A DNA stretch of 64,000 nucleotides from Chrysoperla carnea (GCF_905475395.1 NC_058341.1:67711501-67775500); one strand, 5' to 3'. Positions 44,215-54,204 are shown, counted from the first letter of the stretch. Notes: generated by a model from the sequence alone, not told the origin. Numbers and translations are program-made.

Positions 44215-47200
44215 ATGGACGGTAAGTTTTTTTTATTTATTTATAATATTTATTTAAATGATAATATAAACAAAATATAGGTGAAAATGTGAAAAATGAA
44301 GAATTCTGTTTAAAATTAGAAATCAAAGAAGAGGTTAATGACGAAATATTATATGAAGTGGATTCGAAAAATAATGAAATATGTGACTATATTAGTGATA
44401 ATAAGTTACATTCAGAATTAATTTTAAAAGATGAAAGCTATGATGAAATATTTGAAGAAGCTGAAACTGATTTAAATTATCATGAATTGTTAAAGGAAAA
44501 TTATTTTTGTGATAAAATATTTACAGCTGAAATTGAATTACGTAACAATGAAAAATTGCTCAAGCATAAATTGTATTCATGTGATGTGTGTGATGAAAAG
44601 TTTAAGCAACAACATTATTTAATTGTTCATAAACGAATTCATACTGGAGAAAAACCATTCTCTTGTGATGTTTGTGAAAAAAAATTTAACGGAAAACAAC
44701 ATTTAGTTGCACATAAACGATTACATACTAGAGAAAAACCATTCTCTTGTGATGTTTGTGAAAAAAAATTTAACGGAAAACAACATTTAGTTGCACATAA
44801 ACGATTACATACTGGAAAAAAACCATTCTCTTGTGATGTTTGTGAAAAAAAATTTAACGTAAAACAACATTTAGTTCGACATAAACGATTACATACTAGA
44901 GAAAAACCATTTTCTTGTGACGTTTGTGAAAAAAAATTTAACGGAAAACAACATTTAGTTGCACATAAACGATTACATACTAGAGAAAAACCATTTTCTT
45001 GTGACGTTTGTGAAAAAAAATTTAACGTAAAACAACATTTAGTTGCACATAAACGATTACATACTGGAAAAAAACCATTCTCTTGTGATGTTTGTGAAAA
45101 AAAATTTAACGTAAAACAACATTTAGTTCGACATAAACGATTACATACTAGAGAAAAACCATTTTCTTGTGACGTTTGTGAAAAAAAATTTAACGGAAAA
45201 CAACATTTAGTTGCACATAAACGATTACATACTAGAGAAAAACCATTTTCTTGTGACGTTTGTGAAAAAAAATTTAACGGAAAACAACATTTAGTTGCAC
45301 ATAAACGATTACATACTGGAGAAAAACCATTTTCTTGTGACGTTTGTGAAAAAAAATTTAACGTTAAACAACATTTAGTTGTACATAAACGATTACATAC
45401 TGGAGAAAAACCATTCTCTTGTGACGTTTGTGATAAAAAATTTGTTCACTCACAACTTTTAATTCGACATAAACGAACACATACTGGGGCAAAACCATTT
45501 TCATGTTATATTTGTGAAAAAAAATTTAAACACCAATGCGTTTTAGTAGCACATGAACGAATTCATACTGGAGAAAAACCATTCTCTTGTGATGTTTGTG
45601 AGAAAAAATTTAACATAAAACAGAATTTAGTTGTACATAAACGAATTCATACTGGAGAAAAACCATTCTCTTGTGATGTTTGTGAAAAAAAATTTAACGT
45701 AAAAGAACATTTAGTTCGACATAAACGATTACATACTGGAGAAAAACCATTCTCTTGTGATGTTTGTGAAAAAAAATTTAACCAAAAACAACATTTAGTT
45801 GCACATAAACGATTACATACTGGAGAAAAACCATTCTCTTGTGATGTTTGTGAAAAAAAATTTAACGTAAAACAACATTTAGTTCGACATAAACGATTAC
45901 ATACTGGAGAAAAACCATTTTCTTGTGACGTTTGTGAAAAAAAATTTAACGTTAAACAACATTTAGTTGCACATAAACGATTACATACTGGAAAAAAACC
46001 ATTCTCTTGTGATGTTTGTGAAAAAAAATTTAACGTAAAACAACATTTAGTTCGACATAAACGATTACATACTAGAGAAAAACCATTTTCTTGTGACGTT
46101 TGTGAAAAAAAATTTAACGGAAAACAACATTTAGTTGCACATAAACGATTACATACTGGAGAAAAACCATTCTCTTGTGACGTTTGTGATAAAAAATTTG
46201 TTCACTCACAACTTTTAATTCGACATAAACGAACACATACTGGGGCAAAACCATTTTCATGTTATATTTGTGAAAAAAAATTTAAACACCAATGCGTTTT
46301 AGTAGCACATGAACGAATTCATACTGGAGAAAAGCCATTCTCTTGTGATGTTTGTGAGAAAAAATTTAACATAAAACAGAATTTAGTTGTACATAAACGA
46401 TTACATACTGGAGAAAAACCATTCTCTTGTGATGTTTGTGAAAAAAAATTTAACGTAAAACAACATTTAGTTGTACATAAACGATTACATACTGGAGAAA
46501 AACCATTCTCTTGTGATGTTTGTGAAAAAAAATTTAACGTAAAAGAACATTTAGTTCGACATAAACGATTACATACTGGAGAAAAACCATTCTCTTGTGA
46601 TGTTTGTGAAAAAAAATTTAACCAAAAACAACATTTAGTTGCACATAAACGATTACATACTGGAGAAAAACCATTCTCTTGTGATGTTTGTGAAAAAAAA
46701 TTTAACGTAAAACAAAATTTTGTTCGACATAAACGATTACATACTGGAGAAAAACCATTCTCTTGTAATGTTTGTGAAAAAAAATTTAACGTAAAACAAA
46801 ATTTAGTTGTACATAAACGATTACATACTGGAGAAAAACCATTCTCTTGTGATGTTTGTGAAAAAAAATTTAACGGAAAACAACATTTAGTTGTACATAA
46901 ACGATTACATACTGGAGAAAAACCATTCTCTTGTGATGTTTGTGAAAAAAAATTTAACGTAAAACAACATTTAGTTCGACATAAACGATTACATACTGGG
47001 AAAGAATCATTCTCATGTGACGAATGTGAAAGAAAATTTAACTCAGAACACCATTTAATTAAACATAAACTAAAAAAACATACTACAGAAAAACCAGCAG
47101 CGTGTGATGGTCATAATAAAACATTTAAGTTTAAGAAGAGTTTAGTAAAACAAAGACTTGTACATTTAAGACCACCAACACCTCCATACGTATGTGAAGA

Positions 47201-47279
47201 TTGTGACCTAATTATTACCAATCAAAATGAATTAAAAGATCATAAACATAAAAATATTGTTATTTTAATAAACAAATAA
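44215..47279 (+). CDS. C2H2 zinc-finger protein with ~30 near-identical fingers
   Basis: Coding exon 1 is seven bases, ATGGACG (44215–44221); a 59-base intron (44222–44280, GTAAGT…ATAG) follows, and exon 2 runs 44281–47279. The join gives MDGENVKNEEFCLKLEIK…, 1001 residues. Exon 2 has no in-frame ATG near its beginning, which supports the mini-exon. Residues ~1–95 are acidic and may be an effector or interaction region. Then come about 30 canonical fingers of 28 residues (FSCDVCEKKFNxKQHLVxHKRLHTGEKP pattern), encoded by an 84-base repeat, a degenerate finger (AACDGHNKTFKF…), and a final C2H2-like motif (YVCEDCDLIITNQ). It likely acts as a nuclear DNA-binding regulator; the target is unknown. 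Fingers 11–12 and 20–21 are copies exactly 756 bases (nine fingers) apart, showing segmental duplication. AATAAA follows the stop. Confidence 0.95.
44570..47035 (+). repeat. 84-bp coding minisatellite (zinc-finger array)
   Basis: Tandem 84-base units, each one finger plus linker, near-identical at the DNA level, including at synonymous sites (alternating 'tcttgtgatgtttgtg' and 'tcttgtgacgtttgtg' types). Units differ mainly at three codons: the residue after FN (Gly, Val, Gln, Ile), occasionally the Gln/Glu–His/Asn pair, and the residue before the first zinc His (Ala, Arg, Val). Linkers vary among TGEKP, TGKKP and TREKP. Confidence 0.95.
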
Positions 47280-47850
47280 ATATTTATTTATTAAAAATAA
47301 AAAAGTTATTATTTTAGAATATCGTTTATTTAACCCCCAGCGTACCCGTATTCCGGTATTCTATAACTTTTTGACGATGACGGTTGATATCGTTGTTGGT
47401 AGAGGTCGCTCTGTATTTATACTAGGGACAATGGGGGCTAGTGCCAGGGTGGCAAATTTTACAGGGGCGACAAAGTTCGGAGTGTGAAAAATAGTACATT
47501 ACACACCTAGAGAGCAAAAGTAAGAAATGTCTCAAATCTCATATTCATTGTCGCATGAGGTGAAGCCAAGGGTGAACAAAATGTGATCTCTTTACTTGCT
47601 CCCGTGGTGTGTATCTTTTTTTCACCCGCCTTTGGCGGAAAGCGAAAACTTTGTTTTGCACTGTGGGTAGAAAGTTGACACTTTCTTCAAGAATATGAGA
47701 AAAAATCTTCTTCACGTTATCGAAAATGCTTTGATAAGTTTAATCGTGTTGAAAATATCTTCAAATTATAATAAATAAAATTTTTTTCAATTCAGAACAT
47801 AATTTTCAAACTGTCAATATTATTGGGTATATTTTTTTTATAAAGAAATA
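47280..47850. other. Intergenic stretch 3' of the zinc-finger gene
   Basis: AATAAA motifs at 47275–47280 and near 47296 are candidate polyadenylation signals for the zinc-finger gene. About 47495–47595 carries a repeat ('gtacattacacacctagaga', 'aagaaatgtctcaaatctca', 'gtcgcatgaggtgaagcc') seen again at about 52165–52265, on the far side of the LINE and in the same orientation. Confidence 0.55.
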
Positions 47851-47853
47851 CTG

Positions 47854-48315
47854 TTGGTCGCTAAATCTATCTCCAATTCTGCGTTAGATCTAGAAATGGG
47901 AGTTAAACCAGTTGAATATTTGTGTGTGCGGAGAGCTCTAATAATTAACATTAGGGTCAAACAGGGTAAAAAATATTGTAAAAGGCTGTGTAAGGGTGAA
48001 AACTGGAACGATCACTTTTCTAGGAAACTACATGAGTTACGATTATCTAACTTGAGCAGTGAGACCGGAAATCTTCAAGCTAAAAAATCTATTAGATTAT
48101 TTTCTTTGACCGAGTTAATCAATGACGTCAAATCCAAAGACAGTTTAAGCCTATTTAGCAGGCTCAACCACTATCAACAAAGATCTAAGTATTTACACAT
48201 CACGAATAGAAACAAAAGGCACGTTACTGCCAAGTTCAGGCTGTATGGCTTCAAATGGAACTCTAGAAAGTCGGTGGTGCAAGAGTGTGCGTCAATTGTG
48301 CACTGCAGCAGATAG
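47854..48315 (+). CDS. Unrecognised basic reading frame, probably mobile-element derived
   Basis: An open frame of 153 codons beginning at a TTG; no ATG suits as a start except a Met about 16 codons in (LEMGVKPVEYL). It is Lys/Arg/Ser-rich (KQGKKYCKRLCKGENW, NKRHVTAKFRLYGFKW) with scattered Cys. It is less AT-rich than the surroundings, as is the 160 bases after it ('aagtgggtccctagcactta', 'cgttgagaacgatctgtcac'), which looks like the 3' untranslated region of a retroelement. I suspect the C-terminus of an older LINE or retroelement ORF, cut off upstream. No conserved motif was recognised. The adjacent truncated LINE inserted downstream of it. Confidence 0.3.
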   Translation: MVAKSISNSALDLEMGVKPVEYLCVRRALIINIRVKQGKKYCKRLCKGENWNDHFSRKLHELRLSNLSSETGNLQAKKSIRLFSLTELINDVKSKDSLSLFSRLNHYQQRSKYLHITNRNKRHVTAKFRLYGFKWNSRKSVVQECASIVHCSR

Positions 48316-48510
48316 CGTATAACATCTATTAGAGCAGAGATTAATAAAACAAAAGAGAGGGACACGCAAGTGGGTCCCTAGCACTTAGGCCAAGAGTCCT
48401 ATGTGCCCTCGTTGAGAACGATCTGTCACCCTAAAACGAGGCATCTTCGTATAAGATGCGTTACACTGGTTAGTTAATATTGCATTTTTGAAAAATTATT
48501 AACTTCAAAT

Positions 48511-48523
48511 ATGTTTTGATTCA
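48511..48523 (+). repeat. LINE target-site duplication, left copy
   Basis: ATGTTTTGATTCA here is repeated exactly at 51820–51832, bracketing the LINE. Confidence 0.92.
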
Positions 48524-51500
48524 GGCATTGCAGAGAGAGCAACATTGAACTCATTATTGGATGTGACGCCAACGCGCACTGCGAGGCGTGGGGCAGCACA
48601 GACAATAATGGGAGAGGGCTCGATCTTCTGGAATATCTTACAGAAGAAAACTTGGATTTCCTGAACAGAGGGTCGGAACCGACCTTCGTCACAGCGGTAA
48701 GACAAGAAGTTTTAGACCTCACACTTTGCAACAGGAATGTGAGGAGCAGAATCAGAAATTGGAGAGTTTCTGAGGAACCATCGCTATCAGATCACCGGCT
48801 CATTAGGGCCCAATTAACGGAGATCTTGAAAGAAACTGAATGGAGAAGAAATCCCAGACAGACTAACTGGATAGGCTACGTAGAGGATCTTAAATCCCTG
48901 CTAACGGACTTTCAGGGTAGGTATGGAACGCCGGAGGATCTTGAAAACACGGACCGTGTGCTCAGAGATGCAATCCAGGCTTCATATGAAGAAAACTGTC
49001 CTTTGAAAAAGGTGGGACTGCAAGGTCACCATCTGAAATGGAGCAAGGAGTTAGAACACCTGAAGAGAGGGGTGAGAAAGCTTTTTAACAGGGCAAAAAA
49101 AGCGAAGACCGAGAGAGCTTGGTCGACCTATAAAGCTAGTCAAAAAGTCTACAGAGACCTTTTGAGGAAAAACCAGAGGGACTCTTGGAGAGATTTCTGT
49201 ACCAACACGAAATCTATGTCGGACGTAGCGAAGCTGTCAAAAGTTCTCGCCGGGAATAAAACCGAGGGGTTAAGGTTTCTGAAAAAAAGTGATGGTACAT
49301 ACACCTCCTCAGCACAGGAAACCTTACCGAATCGGAGTAGAAGGAAAAATTGGTCGCTGGCAGCGAAAATTGTAAAACCAGAACTGGTTAAAAGAGCGGT
49401 AAATTCTTTCGAAGCCTTTAAAGCACCAGGACCTGATGGAATATATCCGGTGCTTCTGCAGAAAGGCCTGGAAGTCTTCCTCGGGAAATTGACGGGCCTG
49501 CTTAGAGGCTGCATCGTGCTAGGCTTCACACCAAGAGAGTGGAAGGGGACTAAGGTTGCCTTCATACCAAAGGTTGGAAAGAAGGATTACACTCAAGCCA
49601 AAGATTATCGTCCTATCAGTCTGACTTCGTTCTTACTAAAGACCCTGGAAAGATTGGTGGACTGGTATCTGAAGAGAGAGACCCTGCGGGTCAGTCCCCT
49701 ACATGAGGAGCAACATGCCTATCAAACAGGCAAATCGACGGAAACGGCCTTGAATTCAGCTGTTAGCTTCATAGAACAACAGATACAAAACAAGGGAGTT
49801 TGCCTAGGAGCTTTTCTGGACATCGAAGGAGCTTTCAACAAGACCTCGAGGAGATCCATTGAAGCCGGAGCTAGAAGACATGATATACCTGAAGAAATAA
49901 TCCGATGGATCATGAGTACGCTAGACAACAGACAGCTGACTGCGGAATGGCAAGACAGTACAGTGAAAGGAACTGTGTCTGAAGGTTGCCCGCAAGGAGG
50001 GGTGTTGTCGCCTCTCCTATGGAGTTTAGTTGCGGACGAACTGATAGAAAAATTGAACCGTTTTGGAGTCAAAGCTATCGGTTATGCAGATGACATTGTC
50101 ATCCTGGTAAGAGGATCCTTTGAAGAGACACTGCAAGATATCCTTCAACAGGCGCTCGACCAGACGATGGATTGGTGCAATGAGAATGGTCTCAGCATCC
50201 AACCAGAGAAAGTTGGCATCCTAGTCTTCACTAGGAAATACAAGCTGAAACCTCTGAAAAAGATGAGGATCGGAAATAGACAGGTCGACTATTCGACGGA
50301 GATGAAATATCTGGGCATTATCCTGGACAACAGACTCCGATGGAACAAACACCCGGAAGCCACTTGTCGGAAGGCCATAGTTACCTTCTGGCAATGCAAG
50401 AGAGCCTTCGGCCTAAGATGGGGACTGGGACCAGAGCAGCTAATGTGGATTTACACGGCTATCATAGTTTCCAGGTTCGGTTATTCTGCCTTGGTCTGGT
50501 GGAGTAAAATAGAACAGACAACTGCCGAAAGACAGCTGGAGAGAATCCAGGCTCTCTTTCTGAGAAGTATATGTGGAGTCAGGAAAAGCACTCTGACAGC
50601 TGCCCTTAGAGCTCTGTTGGATGTACCACAGCTTTCTCTGACCATCAAAAGTACAGCAATGAAGTCTGCATACAGACTACACTGTATAGGACAATTGAGA
50701 AGATGGAATAGTGACCTGTCCAAACTTTTCAAAGGTAAACTGTTGGCTCTTAAAAACGAACCACAGGACAAAATCAGAACCCTATCGATGGAGGAGCAAC
50801 TCTACAAGATATGCCTTCCAACGAGAGAGGACTGGAAGGTCAGCAGAGGACCAAAACATGGCCAAATTTGGTTCACAGACGGCTCCAAAACCGCAGAGGG
50901 TGTTAGCGCAGGGTTCTTCCCAAGAAGGGCTAATGGCACATCCATCAAGTTGGACAGTTACAATACTGTATTCCAGGCGGAGCTGGTAGCCATCATGAGA
51001 TGTGCTGACTACCTCCAATTGGCCAACTTGAGGGATGATGTGATTAGCATCTGCACAGACAGTCAAGCAGCACTCAAAGCGCTATCAAACTGTACAGTGT
51101 CATCGCAACTCGTCAAGGAGACTAGAAACAGTCTAAAAAACCTGACGAGGAACAATAAAGTCAATATTACCTGGATCCCCGGACATACTGGCTGGAACGG
51201 TAATGAGAGAGCAGACAAGCTGGCCAAACTGGGAACCACCATGGCTCCCACTCAAGAAAAGCTTGCGAGGATGCCATACCAAGAAGGTCTTAACAGATTA
51301 GAAGATAATCTGAAAAACCAACAATTAAAGGCATGGACCAGCTACGAGGGAGGGCGAATCGCCAAAAGCCTGTTGGGTGAGGGAAACTCGCTCGGTAACA
51401 GAGCCGAGGAGATCTTGAAACTAAACAGAGCTGATATCAGAATCATCGTAGAATTACTCACAGGGCATGATAACCTGAACAAGTTCCAACATCAGATCGG

Positions 51501-51819
51501 AAAAAGACAATCTCCTGCGTGTGACAGATGCGGAATTTCAGAAGAAACATCGATCCATTTTCTCTGTTACTGCCCGGCGCTCACACAGCAGCGAAAGAAA
51601 TGGTTTGGTCCGGCCATAGTCGAACCAGAAGAAATTAGGAAACTCAGCGCTAGGCAGATCCTGGGTTTCTGTACATCAGTTGGTTATAATAGCCACTGAA
51701 ATGCGTAGCGGGGATAGAGTACAAGGGTCTATTTGGCTAAGTGCTCTGAACCATTGCTTCGAGGCCCGATGCTCGAGCATGGCCCGCTAACCTCTATACT
51801 CATACTCATACTCATACTC
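48524..51819 (+). mobile_element. 5'-truncated non-LTR retrotransposon (LINE) with target duplication
   Basis: The element is bounded by the 13-base duplication ATGTTTTGATTCA and ends in a short (ACTCAT)n hexamer tail instead of poly-A. The 5' end is cut within the endonuclease domain, as happens in incomplete target-primed reverse transcription. Its GC content is visibly higher than the host DNA. The exact duplication and open frame point to a recent insertion. Confidence 0.93.
48526..51699 (+). CDS. LINE ORF2 fragment: endonuclease end, reverse transcriptase, RNase H
   Basis: Open from the truncation point (an in-frame TGA in host DNA lies at 48517) to the stop at 51697–51699, about 1057 codons. 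First comes the C-terminal half of an AP-like endonuclease: IELIIGCDANAHCEAWGS, GRGLDLLEYL, and LSDHRLI. Then the reverse transcriptase: FKAPGPDGIYP, KDYRPISLTSF, EGCPQGGVLSPLLW, and the catalytic GYADDIVILV (YADD at 50082). Next an RNase H domain: IWFTDGSKT, FQAELVAI, CTDSQAALKAL, and WIPGHTGWNGNERADKLAKLG. Last, a cysteine motif CDRCGISEET…HFLCYC. The RNase H plus this terminal Cys motif suggests the I/R1/LOA group; clade not settled. The N-terminal endonuclease and any ORF1 are missing, so it cannot move by itself. The other catalytic residues look intact. Confidence 0.95.
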   Translation, partial: HCRESNIELIIGCDANAHCEAWGSTDNNGRGLDLLEYLTEENLDFLNRGSEPTFVTAVRQEVLDLTLCNRNVRSRIRNWRVSEEPSLSDHRLIRAQLTEILKETEWRRNPRQTNWIGYVEDLKSLLTDFQGRYGTPEDLENTDRVLRDAIQASYEENCPLKKVGLQGHHLKWSKELEHLKRGVRKLFNRAKKAKTERAWSTYKASQKVYRDLLRKNQRDSWRDFCTNTKSMSDVAKLSKVLAGNKTEGLRFLKKSDGTYTSSAQETLPNRSRRKNWSLAAKIVKPELVKRAVNSFEAFKAPGPDGIYPVLLQKGLEVFLGKLTGLLRGCIVLGFTPREWKGTKVAFIPKVGKKDYTQAKDYRPISLTSFLLKTLERLVDWYLKRETLRVSPLHEEQHAYQTGKSTETALNSAVSFIEQQIQNKGVCLGAFLDIEGAFNKTSRRSIEAGARRHDIPEEIIRWIMSTLDNRQLTAEWQDSTVKGTVSEGCPQGGVLSPLLWSLVADELIEKLNRFGVKAIGYADDIVILVRGSFEETLQDILQQALDQTMDWCNENGLSIQPEKVGILVFTRKYKLKPLKKMRIGNRQVDYSTEMKYLGIILDNRLRWNKHPEATCRKAIVTFWQCKRAFGLRWGLGPEQLMWIYTAIIVSRFGYSALVWWSKIEQTTAERQLERIQALFLRSICGVRKSTLTAALRALLDVPQLSLTIKSTAMKSAYRLHCIGQLRRWNSDLSKLFKGKLLALKNEPQDKIRTLSMEEQLYKICLPTREDWKVSRGPKHGQIWFTDGSKTAEGVSAGFFPRRANGTSIKLDSYNTVFQAELVAIMRCADYLQLANLRDDVISICTDSQAALKALSNCTVSSQLVKETRNSLKNLTRNNKVNITWIPGHTGWNGNERADKLAKLGTTMAPTQEKLARMPYQEGLNRLEDNLKNQQLKAWTSYEGGRIAKSLLGEGNSLGNRAEEILKLNRADIRIIVELLTGHDNLNKFQHQIGKRQSPACDRCGISEETSIHFLCYCPALTQQRKKWFGPAIVEPEEIRKLSARQILGFCTSVGYNSH

Positions 51820-51832
51820 ATGTTTTGATTCA
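51820..51832 (+). repeat. LINE target-site duplication, right copy
   Basis: An exact match to 48511–48523, directly following the hexamer tail. Confidence 0.92.
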
Positions 51833-52304
51833 AGTTCAAAATTTACTGAAACTACCAATTGAATATCCTAACATACACAACAATTTTGGGGGTCCATTTA
51901 GGCCACTTTGGGAATTGTATTAGATGATTGTCATGGAACCGAAGGAGAAAACTGAGGCACAAATATTAAAAAACTAAAATCCGTTTAAGGTTGAAGATAT
52001 TTTCAACATATCTAACCCAACAGCTATAAAACAATTGACAACCTATTTAAAATATATTTTAGATAACATAGACGCCTACCTGTATTATAATTAAGCATAT
52101 CAATGTGCCAGTTACACTCATCAAAATTTCTTAATAATTTCAATAAATTAATTATTGGTATTAAAGGGAATAAATAGTATATTACACATCTAGGGAGCAA
52201 AAATATAGAATGTCTGAGATCTCATGATCCTTGTCGCGCGAGGGGAAGTCGAGGGTGACAAACATTTCCTGTTAATATCTTACTCAATAAGTTTAGTTAA
52301 TTTT
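51833..52304. other. Intergenic stretch downstream of the LINE
   Basis: About 52165–52265 repeats the segment at 47495–47595 ('ctagggagcaaaaatataga', 'gtctgagatctcatgatcct', 'gcgaggggaagtcgagggtg'). Otherwise nothing is recognised. Confidence 0.5.
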
Positions 52305-52600
52305 TTGTATACCATGTATATAAATGTATCAAGGTATATTAAGTTTAGTTTGTAACGCTTAAAAATATTGATGCTACAAACAAAATTTTGCTATACGTGT
52401 TCATAAAATCCATTTCCGGTTGTCCGTCCGTCTGTCTGTAAACATGATAACTCAAAAACGAAAAGAGAAAAAATGTTTTAATGTAAAAAATGTTTCTTAT
52501 CATAAAATAAATAACTCTTGTTTGAAACATTTTTTCGTAAAAACACTGCTTACCCGTCAGAGCGCAAATTAGGTTAGAAACATTATATAGTATGTATACA
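52305..52600 (+). repeat. Family A dispersed repeat, shortened copy
   Basis: It begins 'tataccatgtatataaatg' and has the 'tccatttccggttgtccg' block and 'ttgtttgaaacattttttcg'. It is broken off at 'tatatagtatgtatacata', where the hairpin at 52601 begins. Two internal segments present in other copies are missing. Confidence 0.75.
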
Positions 52601-52918
52601 TACCGTTTGAGAAGCATCTAGGGATAGAACTTTATGTCTGTAGTATGACTGAATACAGAATACATAGGTTTAGTAATGCATCTAAAAGAGTAAGGACTAC
52701 AGATACGATAAACAGATACGATAGGTCAAGCTGTTGTATTCATCCAGAGAGTGGGAGATTTGTTGCATACAATATTATTAAGACTTGACCTATCGTATCT
52801 GTTTATCGTATCTGTAGTCCTTACTCTTTTAGATGCATTACTAAACGAATGTATTCTGTATTCAGTCATACTACAGACATAAAGTTCTATCCCTAGATGC
52901 TTCTCAAACGCACGGTAT
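52601..52918. repeat. Near-perfect hairpin, ~130-base arms, ~53-base loop
   Basis: Arms 52601–52730 and 52784–52918 are complements differing only by a 3-base indel near the outer end ('taccg-tttgag' against 'taccgtgcgtttgag') and a short substitution ('catagg' against 'cattcg'). 'gaagcatctagggatagaac' marks the outer and 'gatacgataggtcaag' the inner part of the left arm. The loop is 52731–52783. It is far better preserved than the other fold-backs in the window. It is non-coding. Confidence 0.92.
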
Positions 52919-54200
52919 ACAGGTGACTATTGTTTATACTTTAAATTACGTTACATATATTATGCATGTGTTTTTTTTGTTAATCTTTCTTTATTTAGGT
53001 CAGGTTAGGCTGTTATATTGGCTGTCCATGTAGGACAACTGTGGTAACAGAAGCAACCTTCGACTATGAATACACTTTGTATTCATATCTTTCTTAATTA
53101 CTTTTTCGCTATGGTTAGTCAACCATACTCTAGAACTTTCTTTGAATGTCTCGATATTATGGTTGTTTCTGTCACACACATAAACGGCCTGCTTTACTTA
53201 ATCTATAGATTGTGTATTTTGTGCTTTAACGTGAGAGAGCTCGGGTACTGCGCCCCCGATACATTTTAGGTAAGATAGGTAATTTAATTATCTACAATAA
53301 AAGTTATTACCATTTTTGGTCTAAAGTGCACGATTATGGAGATATAGCCTAAAACGGTTTTCCTTAAAATGGAGGCACTTCCCCCGCCTATTAATGTAAT
53401 ACTGAACATATTTAAATAATAAAATAAGTCTTGCAGTGAGATAAGTTCATAATCATGAAAGAAAATGTAGATTGTGTATTTTGTGCATTTGACCTTCTAC
53501 TGCGTCTGGGGGAGTGTTAGCCTCTTCGGATTGGTCTGTCTTTTTCAATATTGACTTAAAATGGTCATTTGAACACTCTGTGTAAATTTCAGCTTTTATA
53601 CTTTAACGTGAGAGAGCTCGGGTACTGCGCCCCTGATTACCTGATACCTACCGAAGGCACCGTTAGTCAAGGTTTGTAGCCCCCAAAGATTGTTCCCTAC
53701 ACCAGTGAGAATACGCAAAAAAAATTTCAGCTTTTATACTTTAAAGTGTGTCTGGCAGGCGCTGGCACTTAGTCCATTATGTATCTGTATTCTTTGATGG
53801 TGCACTTAGGGATACTGGTGCTATGAAACTTTTTCTACCGTAGATATTGTAGGTACTATAACTTAAAATAAAATTTTGTTGCAAATGTTTGCGAAAAAAT
53901 GCCTAAAAGATGCTATTTTTCAATTGAATTTATTTATTTATAAGGGTGTAGGAAACAAAATCGCTAATTAAAGCAGGCATTTCACTCTTTCGATTCCCGT
54001 CAAGCAGATTGTGATCGGATAAAAAATCAGACCTTGGGGCCTGCCTAATGTTAACAATTTTTTTCAGACATTTAGTGCAAAATGGAATTGTGCAAAAATT
54101 ATCAGGCTGAATGAAATGTTCCAAAGTTTATTTTTTCCGTTGAAGTTTCAGCTACGAGGTAGAGAGAAAAACAAATAGTTCTATAGAAACAGTGTTCTAG
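52919..54200. repeat. Intergenic stretch with a local duplication
   Basis: 'ctttaacgtgagagagctcg' followed by 'ggtactgcgcccc' occurs at about 53223–53258 and again at 53600–53635, and 'agattgtgtattttgtgc' occurs at about 53207 and 53469. It is a small diverged local duplication. No gene is supported. Confidence 0.5.
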
Positions 54201-54204
54201 TGCA

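Noticed and set aside
49149-51251. Minus- and plus-strand frames overlapping the LINE ORF
   Set aside because: Shadows of the reverse transcriptase/RNase H frame; no motifs of their own.
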